From WHSW01 sp963705955 (GTDB lineage Bacteria; Actinomycetota; Thermoleophilia; Solirubrobacterales; 70-9), in contig CAVPLH010000004.1 of the NCBI GenBank assembly GCA_963705955.1, forward strand, positions 45,544 through 109,543: a DNA stretch of 64,000 nucleotides, read 5' to 3'. The notes beneath the pieces were generated by a model that ran no database searches, was not told where the DNA came from, and saw only the letters and a program-made list of their open reading frames with translations. Shown in pieces: positions 7,555 through 18,418 of this stretch (within the stretch, counting starts at the first letter, position 1; each line of letters starts with the position of its first letter). Both the position numbers and the translations under genes were made by a program.

Positions 7555-8664
7555 ATGAAGCTTTCCGTTCCCCGCGATGCCCTCTCCGCTGCGCTGCAGC
7601 TGACCGGCCGAGCCGTCTCGACCCGGGGCACCCTGCCTTCCCTGGGTGGCATCCTGGCGATCGCCGGCGAGGGGTCGCTGACTCTGCGTGGAACCGACAT
7701 GGAGCTCGGGATCACCCGGACGCTTGCGGACACCAAGGTCGAGCAGGACGGAACCGTGCTCCTGCCCGGGCGCCTGTTCGCCGACGTCATCCGCAGCCTG
7801 CCGCCCGGCGAGGTGACCCTCGCGCTGCGCCCCGAGCAGCGTGACGTCGAGATCGCCGCCGGCGCTGCACGCTTTCACCTCCGGACCCTCCCGGCGGAGG
7901 ATTTCCCGCGCCTGCCCGAGCTCGAGGGCGAGACCGTGAGGCTGCCTGCGACCCCGCTCGCGGCGACGATCGACCTCGTCGCCCGCGCCGCCTCGCGCGA
8001 CGAGGTGCGCCCGATTCTCACCGGCGTGCTGGTACAGGCCGAGGGCACGCGGCTGACGATGGTCGCCACCGACTCGTACCGGCTCAGCGTCAAGCACACC
8101 GAGCTCGAGCAGCCCGTGAGCCAGACCCTGGAGGCGAACGTCCCGGCGCGCGCGCTTCGTGAGCTCGCGCGGATCGTCGGCTCCGAGGCCGCCGAGGAGG
8201 TCGAGATCTCGCTGCCGCGAAACCAGGCGGTGTTCGAGGCCGCCGGGGTGACCCTCTCGTCGCGGCTGATCGAGGGGCAGTTCCCGAGCTGGCGGCAGCT
8301 GATCCCGGAGTCGTTCGAGCACGAGGTGCGCCTGCCGCGGGAGGAGTTCCTCGAGATCGCCCGAAGGATCAGTCAGCTTGCGCAACGAAACGCGCCGTTG
8401 CGCCTCGCCTTCGCCGAGGGCGAGTTGACCGTGGCTGCCGAAACCCCGGACATCGGCGATGCGAGCGAGGGGATGCCCGCACCGTACGCGGGCGAGCCGC
8501 TCGAGATCGCATTCAACCCGCAGTTCCTCGTCGAGGGCGTCGAGAGCGTCGCGACCGAGGAGATCGCGATCCAGCTCAGCTCGCCGCTTCGCCCCGGTCT
8601 CCTGCGCCCGGTCGACGGGGATGACTTCAGCTACCTCGTGATGCCGATCAGGCTCAACGTCTAG
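7555..8664 (+). CDS. dnaN: DNA polymerase III sliding clamp, beta subunit
   Basis: 369 residues. Three topologically related clamp domains are visible by the pattern of VLL(A/P)GR, RFHLRTLPAEDFPRLPE and the C-terminal FSYLVMPIRL, the usual end of the protein. Dimeric ring that tethers DNA polymerases and mismatch-repair proteins to DNA. ATG at 7555 is preceded by a weak AGTGAGG. Length and order between dnaA and recF are normal. Confidence 0.97.
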   Translation: MKLSVPRDALSAALQLTGRAVSTRGTLPSLGGILAIAGEGSLTLRGTDMELGITRTLADTKVEQDGTVLLPGRLFADVIRSLPPGEVTLALRPEQRDVEIAAGAARFHLRTLPAEDFPRLPELEGETVRLPATPLAATIDLVARAASRDEVRPILTGVLVQAEGTRLTMVATDSYRLSVKHTELEQPVSQTLEANVPARALRELARIVGSEAAEEVEISLPRNQAVFEAAGVTLSSRLIEGQFPSWRQLIPESFEHEVRLPREEFLEIARRISQLAQRNAPLRLAFAEGELTVAAETPDIGDASEGMPAPYAGEPLEIAFNPQFLVEGVESVATEEIAIQLSSPLRPGLLRPVDGDDFSYLVMPIRLNV

Positions 8665-8688
8665 AGGAGCCACGGGCGGCGAACGCAT

Positions 8689-9802
8689 GTGGTCGTAGAA
8701 GCGCTCAGCGTCCTCGACTTCCGCAACCTGAGCAGCGGCGAGGTCGAGCTGGGCCCGGCCATCAACCTGCTCTGGGGGCCGAACGGCTCCGGGAAGACGA
8801 ACCTCCTCGAGGCGACTTACATGGCGCTCGCCGGCCGCTCCTGCCGGACCCGCGACGACCGCGAGGCGATCGCCTTCGGCCGTCCGCTCGCCCGGGTGGA
8901 GGCCCGGATCGCGGGCCCGGATCGCTCCCGAACCTTCCTCAGCTCGGTGAGCCGCGCCGAGGGCCGCCGCCACCTGCTCGACGGGATTCCGGCGACCGCC
9001 GAGGCGGCGGCGCTTCGCCCGGCGCTCTCCGTCTTCATGCCGGACCGTCTCGCGCTGGTCAAGGGCCCGCCGGCGGCGCGCCGCAACCACCTCGACGGCT
9101 TCTGCGCCGCGCTGTGGCCCGGGCGCGAGGCGGCCCGCCGCCGTTACGCGCGCGCGCTCGCACAGCGAAACGCGCTGCTCGGCCGGATCCGCGCCTCGAC
9201 AGCGACCGTCGACGGCCTCGACGCCTGGGACGCCGAGCTCGCGGCGGCGGGGGTCGAGCTGATCGCCAACCGCGCCGCCGCCTGCGAACGGCTCCGGCGC
9301 CCGTTCGCCGAGTCCGCCGAGGCCCTCGGGCTCGAGGGGACGGCGAGCCTCGCCTACCGGCCGCGCAGCGACGCCACGGAGCCCACCCAGCTGCGTGCCG
9401 AGCTCGCCGCGCGGCGCGAATCCGATCTCGCGCGGGGCTACACGGGCTGGGGCCCGCACCATGACGAGCTCGCGCTCGAGCGCGACGGACGATCGCTGCG
9501 CCGCTACGGATCGCAGGGCCAGCAGCGCGCCGCCCTGCTGGCGCTGCTGTTCGCGGAGCGCCGTGCGCTGCTCGACGACGGCCGCCCGGCGCCCCTGATG
9601 CTTCTCGATGACGTGACCAGCGAGCTCGACGCCGAGCGCCGGCTGCTGCTGCTCGAGCTGCTCGAAGGCGGGCGGCGGCCAAGCGCTGATCACCGCGACC
9701 GAACGCGAGCATCTGCCGTCGACCGCGGAGCGGCGTGAGATCGCGATCCGCGCCGGGCGGGCGCTCGGCTCAGCCTCGCCCGGCGCCGAGGCGGTCGCCT
9801 GA
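8689..9802 (+). CDS. recF: DNA repair/recombination ATPase RecF (frameshifted near the end)
   Basis: SMC-like ABC ATPase that helps load RecA at gaps together with RecO/RecR. GTG start at 8689; Walker A GPNGSGKT at residues 30-37; the ABC signature region YGSQGQQRAALLAL and Walker B MLLDDVTSELD follow. At about 9670-9682 (GGGCGGCGGCCAAG) the frame changes; with one extra base or one extra CGGC unit removed, the expected end QALITATEREHLP and a 34-residue tail to the TGA at 9800-9802 are restored, about 369 residues in all. The uncorrected frame stops at 9738 with an Arg-rich tail. Confidence 0.92.
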
Positions 9803-9841
9803 ATGCCCCCCGCCCGCGAGCCGGTTCGCTGATGGCGCGTC

Positions 9842-10147
9842 GTGCGCCCCCGGGCGCTCGGCGAGGCGATCCGCGCGATCCGCGAGTCGTCCGAGCCCGC
9901 CACCCTGCTCGCTGCGGTGCAGAGCCGCTGGACCGAGGCGGTCGGAGAGCGAATCGCCGCCGAGGCCGTCCCGGTCCGCGAGCGAGCCGGGACGATCACC
10001 GTCCGCTGCCGGGCGGCGACCTGGGCGCAGGAGCTCGACCTGCTCCAAGGCGACCTGCTCGCGAGGCTCAACGAAGCGCTCGACCCGCGCCGCGTCGAGC
10101 GGCTCCGGTTCACCGTCGGCGACGAACTCGCGGATGACTTCCTTTAG
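9842..10147 (+). CDS. dciA: DciA-family protein (DUF721)
   Basis: 101 residues, GTG start. The order recF-DUF721-gyrB is typical of actinobacteria. The domain contains AVQSRWTEAVGERIAAEAVP and ITVRCRAATWAQELDLLQ, the family core. DciA proteins interact with the replicative helicase DnaB and help its loading in bacteria lacking DnaC/DnaI. An overlapping reading frame starting at 9832 gives only an Arg/Pro-rich product and is rejected. Confidence 0.85.
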   Translation: MRPRALGEAIRAIRESSEPATLLAAVQSRWTEAVGERIAAEAVPVRERAGTITVRCRAATWAQELDLLQGDLLARLNEALDPRRVERLRFTVGDELADDFL

Positions 10148-10314
10148 TTCATGATTTGCAGGTCTTTTAGCACGATCGAGGCGGCTTTCCGTGGGTCCCG
10201 GCTGGTATCCTTGTGTGAACTTGCATCGTGTCCCCGATCCGCCTGGATTCGGCCCCCTGGTCGGGCCAGTCGGTCGGGGTTCCTCTTGAAGGCGACCGAA
10301 GGGGCCTAGACCGA

Positions 10315-12756
<2,442 letters not shown>

Positions 12757-12767
12757 GGACTAGAGCG

Positions 12768-15302
12768 ATGGAAGGTTCACTGGACGCACTGACGGGCCGG
12801 ATCGAGGAGCGCGAGCTGACGCAGGAGATGCGCTCGTCGTATCTCGACTACGCGATGAGCGTGATCGTCGGCCGTGCCCTGCCCGACGTCCGCGACGGCT
12901 TCAAGCCGGTTCACCGGCGGGTCCTCTACGCGATGCACGACCTCGCCCTGCAGCCCACCCGCCCGTACCGCAAATGCGCGTTCATCGTCGGCGAGGTGAT
13001 GGGCAAGTACCACCCCCACGGCGACTCGGCGATCTACGACACGCTGGTTCGGATGGCGCAGGAGTTCTCGCTGCGCTACCCGCTCGTCGACGGCCAGGGC
13101 AACTTCGGCTCGATCGACGACGACCCGGCCGCCGCGATGCGCTACACGGAGGCGCGTCTCGCCCGTCTGGCGACCGAGATGCTGCGCGACATCGACGCCG
13201 ACACGGTCGACTTCGGGCCCAACTACGACGAGTCGCAGTCCGAGCCGCTGGTGCTCCCGGCCCGCTTCCCAAACCTGCTCGTCAACGGCTCCTCCGGGAT
13301 CGCCGTCGGGATGGCGACCAACATCCCGCCGCACAACCTGAGCGAGTCGATCGGCGCCGTGAAGGCCTACGTCGCAAACCCCGAGATCGACCTCGCCGGC
13401 CTGATGGAGCACATCAAGGGCCCGGACTTCCCGGGCGGCGGGATGATGAGCATGGAGGGCATTCGCGACGCCTACGCCTCCGGCCGCGCCTCGGTCAAGG
13501 TACGGGCCCGCGCCCACGTCGAGCCGCTCAAGGGCGGCCGGGAGGCGATCATCGTCTCCGAGCTTCCGTTCCAGGTCAAGAAGGGCGGCGACGGCGGCTT
13601 GATCACGAAGATCGCCGACCTCGTCCGCGAGAAGAAGATCAGCGGGATCTCCGACCTTCGCGACGAGTCGGATCGGTCCGGGATGCGGCTCGTGATCGAG
13701 CTGAAGCGCGGCGGCGATCCGGCCGAGGTGGTGCTGAACCAGCTCTACAAGCACACCCAGATGCAGAACACCTTCGGGGTCAACATGGTCGCTCTGGTCG
13801 ACGGGGTGCCCAAGACCCTGTCGCTGAAGGAGCTGATCCAGCACTACGTCGCCCACCAGCGCGAGGTCGTCACCCGCCGCACCCAGCACGAGCTGCGCCG
13901 CGCGGAAGCCCGCGCCCACATCCTCGAGGGGCTGCTGATCGCGCTCGACAACCTCGACGCGGTGATCGCGCTGATCCGGGGCTCCGCCGACACCGACATC
14001 GCTCGCGAGGGCCTGATCGAGAAGTTCGAGCTCTCCGAGCTCCAGGCGCAGGCGATCCTGGATATGCGCCTCGCGCGGCTCACCGCGCTGGAATCCGACA
14101 AGGTGCGCGATGAGCACGCGGAGCTGATCTCACGGATCGCCGAGCTGCGCGAGATCCTCGGCGACCCCGGCCGCGTCGATGCGCTGATCGTCGAGGAGCT
14201 CGACGAGGTCGAGTCGCGCTACGGCGACGCTCGCCGCACCGAGATCACCCACTTCGAGGGCGACATGAACATCGAGGACATGATCGCCGACCAGCAGATG
14301 GTGATCTCGCTTACCCACTCTGGCTACGTCAAGCGGCTGCCGCTGGTCACCTACCGCCAGCAGCACCGCGGCGGCGTCGGGGTGATGGGGATGGACATGA
14401 AGGAGGGCGACTACATCGAGCACCTCCACATCTGCTCGACCCACGACTTCCTGCTCTTCTTCACCAACCGGGGCAAGGTCTACCGGCTCAAGGTCTACGA
14501 GCTGCCCGAGGGATCTCGTACCGCGAAGGGCCGCGCCCTCGTCAACGTGTTGCCGCTTCGCGACGGCGAGAAGGTGATGGCGGTGATCCCGACCCGCGAC
14601 TTCAAGGAGGCCAAGTACCTGGCCTTCGCGACCGCGCAGGGGTTGGTCAAGAAGACCGAGTTCCTCGCCTATAACACGCCGATCCGCGCCGACGGGATCA
14701 TCGCGATCAAGGTCCGTGATGGTGACGAGCTCGTCCAGGTGCGCCTGACGACCGGGGAGGACGACCTGCTGCTGGTCTCGAAGTCCGGGCACGCGTCGCG
14801 TTTCAACGAGTCGAAGGTGCGGGCGATGGGCCGCGATACCTCCGGGGTCAAGGGCATGAACGTCGCCGGGAAGATCGGCACCGAGCCGAATCGGGTCCTG
14901 GCGATGGACGTCGCCCGCGACGACGCTCAGCTGTTCGTCGTCACCGAGAACGGCTACGGCAAGCGAACCGCGGTCGCCGAGTACCCGGTCAAGGGCCGCG
15001 GGACGATGGGTGTGCTGACGATCAAGATGACCGCGAAGAAGGGCGGCCTCGCCGGAGCGCTGATCGTTCGCGAGCACCAGGACCTGCTGTTCATCTCCCA
15101 GAACGGGATGGTCCAGCGGACCAGGGCCGGCGGGATCTCGCAGATGGGCCGGGCGACCCAGGGCGTCAAGGTGATGAACATCAAGGACGACGACAGGATC
15201 AGCGCGGTCGCGCTCGTGGTCGAGTCGTCGGCCGACGTCGCAGAGGAAGCCGAGGTCGTCGCCGAGGCGGCGGCGGAGGGCGCGAAGCCGGCCGAGAGCT
15301 AG
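12768..15302 (+). CDS. gyrA: DNA gyrase subunit A
   Basis: 844 residues. Breakage-reunion subunit; the catalytic Tyr is Y126 in AAAMRYTEARL. The quinolone-resistance region HPHGDSAIYDTLVRMAQ keeps Ser87 and Asp91, the residues of quinolone-susceptible enzymes. The C-terminal beta-pinwheel is complete. Its GyrA box reads QHRGGVG instead of the canonical QRRGGKG, so the last basic residue is missing. An acidic tail (EEAEVVAEAAAEGAKPAES) ends the protein. Confidence 0.97.
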   Translation: MEGSLDALTGRIEERELTQEMRSSYLDYAMSVIVGRALPDVRDGFKPVHRRVLYAMHDLALQPTRPYRKCAFIVGEVMGKYHPHGDSAIYDTLVRMAQEFSLRYPLVDGQGNFGSIDDDPAAAMRYTEARLARLATEMLRDIDADTVDFGPNYDESQSEPLVLPARFPNLLVNGSSGIAVGMATNIPPHNLSESIGAVKAYVANPEIDLAGLMEHIKGPDFPGGGMMSMEGIRDAYASGRASVKVRARAHVEPLKGGREAIIVSELPFQVKKGGDGGLITKIADLVREKKISGISDLRDESDRSGMRLVIELKRGGDPAEVVLNQLYKHTQMQNTFGVNMVALVDGVPKTLSLKELIQHYVAHQREVVTRRTQHELRRAEARAHILEGLLIALDNLDAVIALIRGSADTDIAREGLIEKFELSELQAQAILDMRLARLTALESDKVRDEHAELISRIAELREILGDPGRVDALIVEELDEVESRYGDARRTEITHFEGDMNIEDMIADQQMVISLTHSGYVKRLPLVTYRQQHRGGVGVMGMDMKEGDYIEHLHICSTHDFLLFFTNRGKVYRLKVYELPEGSRTAKGRALVNVLPLRDGEKVMAVIPTRDFKEAKYLAFATAQGLVKKTEFLAYNTPIRADGIIAIKVRDGDELVQVRLTTGEDDLLLVSKSGHASRFNESKVRAMGRDTSGVKGMNVAGKIGTEPNRVLAMDVARDDAQLFVVTENGYGKRTAVAEYPVKGRGTMGVLTIKMTAKKGGLAGALIVREHQDLLFISQNGMVQRTRAGGISQMGRATQGVKVMNIKDDDRISAVALVVESSADVAEEAEVVAEAAAEGAKPAES

Positions 15303-15433
15303 GTTCGGGCGCGGCGCCGGGTGAGGCGGGAACGGCTCGGGCTCGAGGGATTGGGGAGATCGGATTCGGCTCGTTCCGAACGACCTCCGGTTCTGCTTCA
15401 ATCGGATCACCAGAGAAAGGAGGTGGTCCGAAG

Positions 15434-15478
15434 TTGAGTGACAGTTTTTCCGGGACCCTGGAGGTGCGGGGCCGCTAG
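15434..15478 (+). CDS. Candidate 14-residue small ORF
   Basis: TTG start ten nucleotides after a very strong GGAGG, encoding (M)SDSFSGTLEVRGR and stopping at TAG 15476-15478. The only reason to call it is the extended Shine-Dalgarno directly upstream; no homologue is recognised. It may be a leader peptide or not translated at all. Confidence 0.3.
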   Translation: MSDSFSGTLEVRGR

Positions 15479-15632
15479 TCGGCGCTCCGTTCGTCCGGCG
15501 GGTGACCGCCGAAACGCACGGGCAGCGTGCGAGCCGCCTGGCGGAATCCAACCCCAGGCACCGGCGGGCGCGGAGGTCGGGAGTCAGTCCCGCCCGGCCG
15601 TCAATCCGAGACCGCTCGAAATCGCACCTTGG

Positions 15633-15666
15633 AAGGGCCGCCCCGGGAGGGGCGGCCCTTCGCTTT
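15633..15666 (+). terminator. Intrinsic terminator
   Basis: Perfect 12-bp inverted repeat AAGGGCCGCCCC / GGGGCGGCCCTT (15633-15644, 15649-15660) with a GGGA loop, followed by CGCTTTT. It can serve the rightward transcripts (gyrA and the candidate RNA) and sits 37 nt beyond the HNH stop, so it may also stop transcription from the other side. Confidence 0.8.
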
Positions 15667-15703
15667 TCTCGGCCACCGGAATGCGGACAGGCTGCCGCGG
15701 CGA

Positions 15704-16327
15704 TCAGGCGGCGATCAGATACGGCTCCCAGGCGAGCGGGACACGGGGGGCGGCGATCCGGATGAACACCGTCGGCCCGGGCGGCTTCGGCCGCTTCACC
15801 GGGTGCATCGCGATCTCGCGCGGAAGCCGATTGCCCTTCCTGCGATTGCAGGGCGCGCAGGAGGCGACGATGTTCTCCCAGACGGACTGGCCGCCACGGC
15901 TGCGCGGGATCACGTGGTCGACGGTCAGCCCCGCCGCCTCGCGGCCGCAGTACTGGCAGGTGTAGGAATCGCGCGCCAGCACCGCCTTGCGGGTGATCTT
16001 CCGGCGATGGACGTCGCGGGGGATCCGCACGTAGCGAACCAGGCGGATCACGCAGGGGCGGTCGAACTCGAGTCGCTCGGAGTGCAGCGCGCCCTCGCCC
16101 TTCTCGAGGATCTCCGCCCGCGCCTTCAGCACCAGGACCGCCGCCCGGCGGATCGTGCAGACATTGATCGGCTCGTAGCTTGCGTTGAGGACGAGCACGC
16201 GTCCCGAGGGCAGGGTGCGAACTGTCCCGTTGACGCCGACCGAGCGGGAGCGGCCACCGTGCGCCGCCCGGGTCGCCAGCGCGATCCGGGAGCGGCCGCC
16301 TACCTCGGGGTCAGCGAGGTCCTCCAT
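15704..16327 (-). CDS. HNH endonuclease domain protein
   Basis: 207 residues. Central HNH fold with zinc-binding cysteines: CQYCGREAAGLTVDHVIP, then SRGGQSVWENIVASC and CNRRKGNR. The upstream part VLVLNASYEPINVCTIRRA is characteristic of the small actinobacterial/cyanobacterial HNH family often found near housekeeping genes. Its biological role is not known; it is not an IscB or homing-intron protein, as no RuvC domain or intron is present. The first 31 residues are poorly conserved and a later GTG start is possible. Confidence 0.88.
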   Translation of the reverse strand: MEDLADPEVGGRSRIALATRAAHGGRSRSVGVNGTVRTLPSGRVLVLNASYEPINVCTIRRAAVLVLKARAEILEKGEGALHSERLEFDRPCVIRLVRYVRIPRDVHRRKITRKAVLARDSYTCQYCGREAAGLTVDHVIPRSRGGQSVWENIVASCAPCNRRKGNRLPREIAMHPVKRPKPPGPTVFIRIAAPRVPLAWEPYLIAA

Positions 16328-16364
16328 GATCCGGGAAGTGTAGAGCCGCGGGCGGGTGATCCGG

Positions 16365-17219
16365 TCAGCCGCCCGGAATCCCGGCGCCGCGGACCGGGTA
16401 GCTGCCGAGCACGCGGACGCTCTCGGCCTTCGAGCGCAGGGCGGCGACAGCGCCGCTGACCGCCTCGTCGGCCTCGGCCCCCTCGAGGTCGATGAAGAAC
16501 ATGTAGCGGCCGAGGCCGCGACGCAGAGGCCGCGACTCGATCCGGACCAGGTTGACCGCCCGGCTCGAGAACTCGGTCAGCGCCTCGACCAGGGCGCCGG
16601 GATGGTCGGCGCCGAGCTCGGAGAAGCTGAGCGAGGTCTTCCAGGGACCGTCGCCGGAGGGGATCGTGCCGTCCGGGGCGAGCCAGACGAACCGGGTCAC
16701 GTTGTCGTCGGCGTCCTCGACGCCCTCGCGGAGCACGACGCATCCGTAGATCGCCGCCGCCGATGCTCCGGCAAGCGCCGCCCAGGGGGCGTCGCGCACC
16801 GCGACCTCGCGCACGGCCTCGGCGGTGCTCGGCGCCGGCCGGACCTCGGCCCCGGGCAGGGCCGCGCGGATGAAGCGCGAGCACTGAGCGCTCGCCTGCG
16901 GGTGTGAGAGGACGACCTCGATCTCGGACAGCTCGAGCTCGCGGCGGGCGATCAGGCTGTTCGAGATCGGCTGGTCGTGCTCGCCGACGATCGACACGGA
17001 CCCGGCCTCGAAGGCGAGCGCATCGAGCGTCGCCCGCACGGACCCTTCGATCGAGTTCTCGAACGGGACCAGCGCCCGCTCGGCGTCCCCGGCGTCGACG
17101 GCCATGATCGCCTCGTGGATCGTCGCCGACGGCAGCGGCTCGAACCGTGTCCCGCCGGCCGCCGCCCGCAGGGCGTCCTCGCTGAAGGTCCCCGCCGGGC
17201 CGAGGTATGCGACGCGCAT
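16365..17219 (-). CDS. pheA: Prephenate dehydratase
   Basis: 284 residues. Converts prephenate to phenylpyruvate in phenylalanine synthesis. N-terminal catalytic domain: MRVAYLGPAGTFSEDAL, VPFENSIEGSV, then the hallmark NVTRFVWL at about 173-180, in which the TRF motif is catalytic. The C-terminal ACT domain for Phe feedback regulation carries NLVRIESRPLRRGLGRYMFF. No chorismate mutase domain is fused. Alone in its strand block, 37 nt from the HNH gene start. Confidence 0.95.
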   Translation of the reverse strand: MRVAYLGPAGTFSEDALRAAAGGTRFEPLPSATIHEAIMAVDAGDAERALVPFENSIEGSVRATLDALAFEAGSVSIVGEHDQPISNSLIARRELELSEIEVVLSHPQASAQCSRFIRAALPGAEVRPAPSTAEAVREVAVRDAPWAALAGASAAAIYGCVVLREGVEDADDNVTRFVWLAPDGTIPSGDGPWKTSLSFSELGADHPGALVEALTEFSSRAVNLVRIESRPLRRGLGRYMFFIDLEGAEADEAVSGAVAALRSKAESVRVLGSYPVRGAGIPGG

Positions 17220-17259
17220 CGCGGCGAAGCTACCGGACGCCCGCCCCCGGCAGCTCCGA

Positions 17260-18330
17260 CTAGTCGAAGGTCACCGTGTAGGTGAACTTGTTGTTGTCGA
17301 CCACCTGCTCGCCGGGAACCGGGAGCACCTCGACCTCGAGCGTCAGCGGCACCCCCTTGTCCGGCGTCGTGTCGAGCGCGATCGTCACGTTGCGGATCCC
17401 CTGCGCGTCGAGCTTGATCGGCTCCGCCTGGCCCTCGATCGGCGCCGCGGATCCGCTCAACGTGTAGGCGACCGTGACGTCGCTCTCCGCCTGGTCGCCC
17501 TGGTTCTGGACCTCGACAGTGAGCTCGGGAGGGTTGGTGCCGAGGCTGACCGAGTTCTCGGCGTCCGCGGTCAGCGGAGTCTTGTTGATCGACGTGCTGA
17601 GCACCGCGAGGCCGTGGACCCCGGAGGTCGCGCCGGCGTTGGTCGCGAAAGCGCTCAGCACCGTGGTCAACTGCAGGTCGTCGAGCCAGCGCTCGACCGG
17701 CTCCGGGAGGAACTGGCTCTCGGGGACCTTGCTGTCGACGCCCTGGTCCGTGAGCTCCGTCTCGATGGCGGCCCGGGCGCGAGCGTAGAGAACGTCGCTG
17801 GCCAGGAAGGCGCGCATGTCGGCCGCTATCTGCCCGATCGCCTCCGTACGCCCGTCGTTGCCGAGCGCGTTCGGGATCTGCGTCGCGATGTCGGCGAGCG
17901 CGTCGCGGCGAAGCTCGAACGCCTGCGTGAGCTCGGCCTGGGCGTCGCTGAGCTCGTCGGGCGTGTCGAGGGCGTTGACGCGCTGCAGCAGGGCTTCCGC
18001 GTTGCCCCGATCGGAGGCGATCTGGGCCTCGAGAGTGAGCTCGTCCTCGCCCTTTGGCGGGTTCGTCAGCCGGGCGAAGAAGTCGGCGGATAGCTGGTTG
18101 GACTGGGTCGCGATCGACTCCAGGTCGGAGGCGTAGTTCTCGAACCCGCGCTGCGTGCGCGCGTTGAGGCAGCCCTTGACCGCGAGCAGCAACAGGATCA
18201 CGATCAGCGCGCCGACCGCGAGTGCGATCACCCGCCGCACCATCACCTGGCGCTGGTGGTCCCCGCCCGGCCGCCTTGAGCCCGGCCCGCCCGGGGCCGC
18301 TTCTTGTTCGTCGTCGTCCAGGAAGGCCAC
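17260..18330 (-). CDS. Membrane-anchored hypothetical protein with C-terminal beta-sandwich
   Basis: 356 residues, GTG start. A charged, Pro/Gly-rich cytoplasmic N-terminus is followed by one transmembrane helix (about 33-50, LAVGALIVILLLLAV). The extracellular part has a helical, Ala/Asp-rich region (about 60-215) and a C-terminal segment with alternating polar strands (PELTVEVQNQGDQAESDVTV, and later VTIALDTTPDKGVPLTLEVE) resembling CARDB/DUF11-type adhesion-like folds. Function unknown. It is divergent from the kinase at 18419, and a role as its partner would be speculation. Confidence 0.7.
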   Translation of the reverse strand: MAFLDDDEQEAAPGGPGSRRPGGDHQRQVMVRRVIALAVGALIVILLLLAVKGCLNARTQRGFENYASDLESIATQSNQLSADFFARLTNPPKGEDELTLEAQIASDRGNAEALLQRVNALDTPDELSDAQAELTQAFELRRDALADIATQIPNALGNDGRTEAIGQIAADMRAFLASDVLYARARAAIETELTDQGVDSKVPESQFLPEPVERWLDDLQLTTVLSAFATNAGATSGVHGLAVLSTSINKTPLTADAENSVSLGTNPPELTVEVQNQGDQAESDVTVAYTLSGSAAPIEGQAEPIKLDAQGIRNVTIALDTTPDKGVPLTLEVEVLPVPGEQVVDNNKFTYTVTFD

Positions 18331-18418
18331 GATCAGATCCCCGAGTCCGGCTTCGGCGGAGAGAGTATGAACCCTGCACCGGAAGGAGAGCGCAGGCGCG
18401 CGGCGAACGGATCAGGTC

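Larger units (their letters stand above)
15414..15666 (+). ncRNA. Candidate structured RNA between gyrA and the HNH gene
   Basis: In the 400-nt gyrA-HNH gap, AGAAAGGAGGTGGTCC at 15414-15429 could pair over 16 nt (one G-U) with the usual 3' tail of actinobacterial 16S rRNA. A 14-codon reading frame follows. Then come four local hairpins: 15496-15511 (6 bp, GTGA loop), 15515-15531 (CGCACG/CGTGCG), 15536-15559 (GCCTGG/CCAGGC) and 15565-15596 (CGGGCG/CGCCCG), and finally a perfect 12-bp terminator hairpin. The arrangement suggests a short transcript with a defined 3' end rather than plain spacer. No known RNA family was recognised, and no convincing promoter is visible. Confidence 0.4.

Noticed and set aside
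7276..10113. 945-codon minus-strand reading frame opposite dnaN and recF
   Set aside because: Shadow of GC-rich genes on the plus strand; composition is Arg/Gly/Ala-rich and no family motif is visible.
10228..10314. Alternative gyrB start at GTG 10228
   Set aside because: Adds 29 unconserved residues; the GTG at 10315 has a better placed AGGGG and a family-like N-terminus.
15704..16327. IscB/homing-type endonuclease with associated guide RNA
   Set aside because: The protein has only an HNH fold of about 200 residues, no RuvC domain, and no intron or transposon ends nearby.
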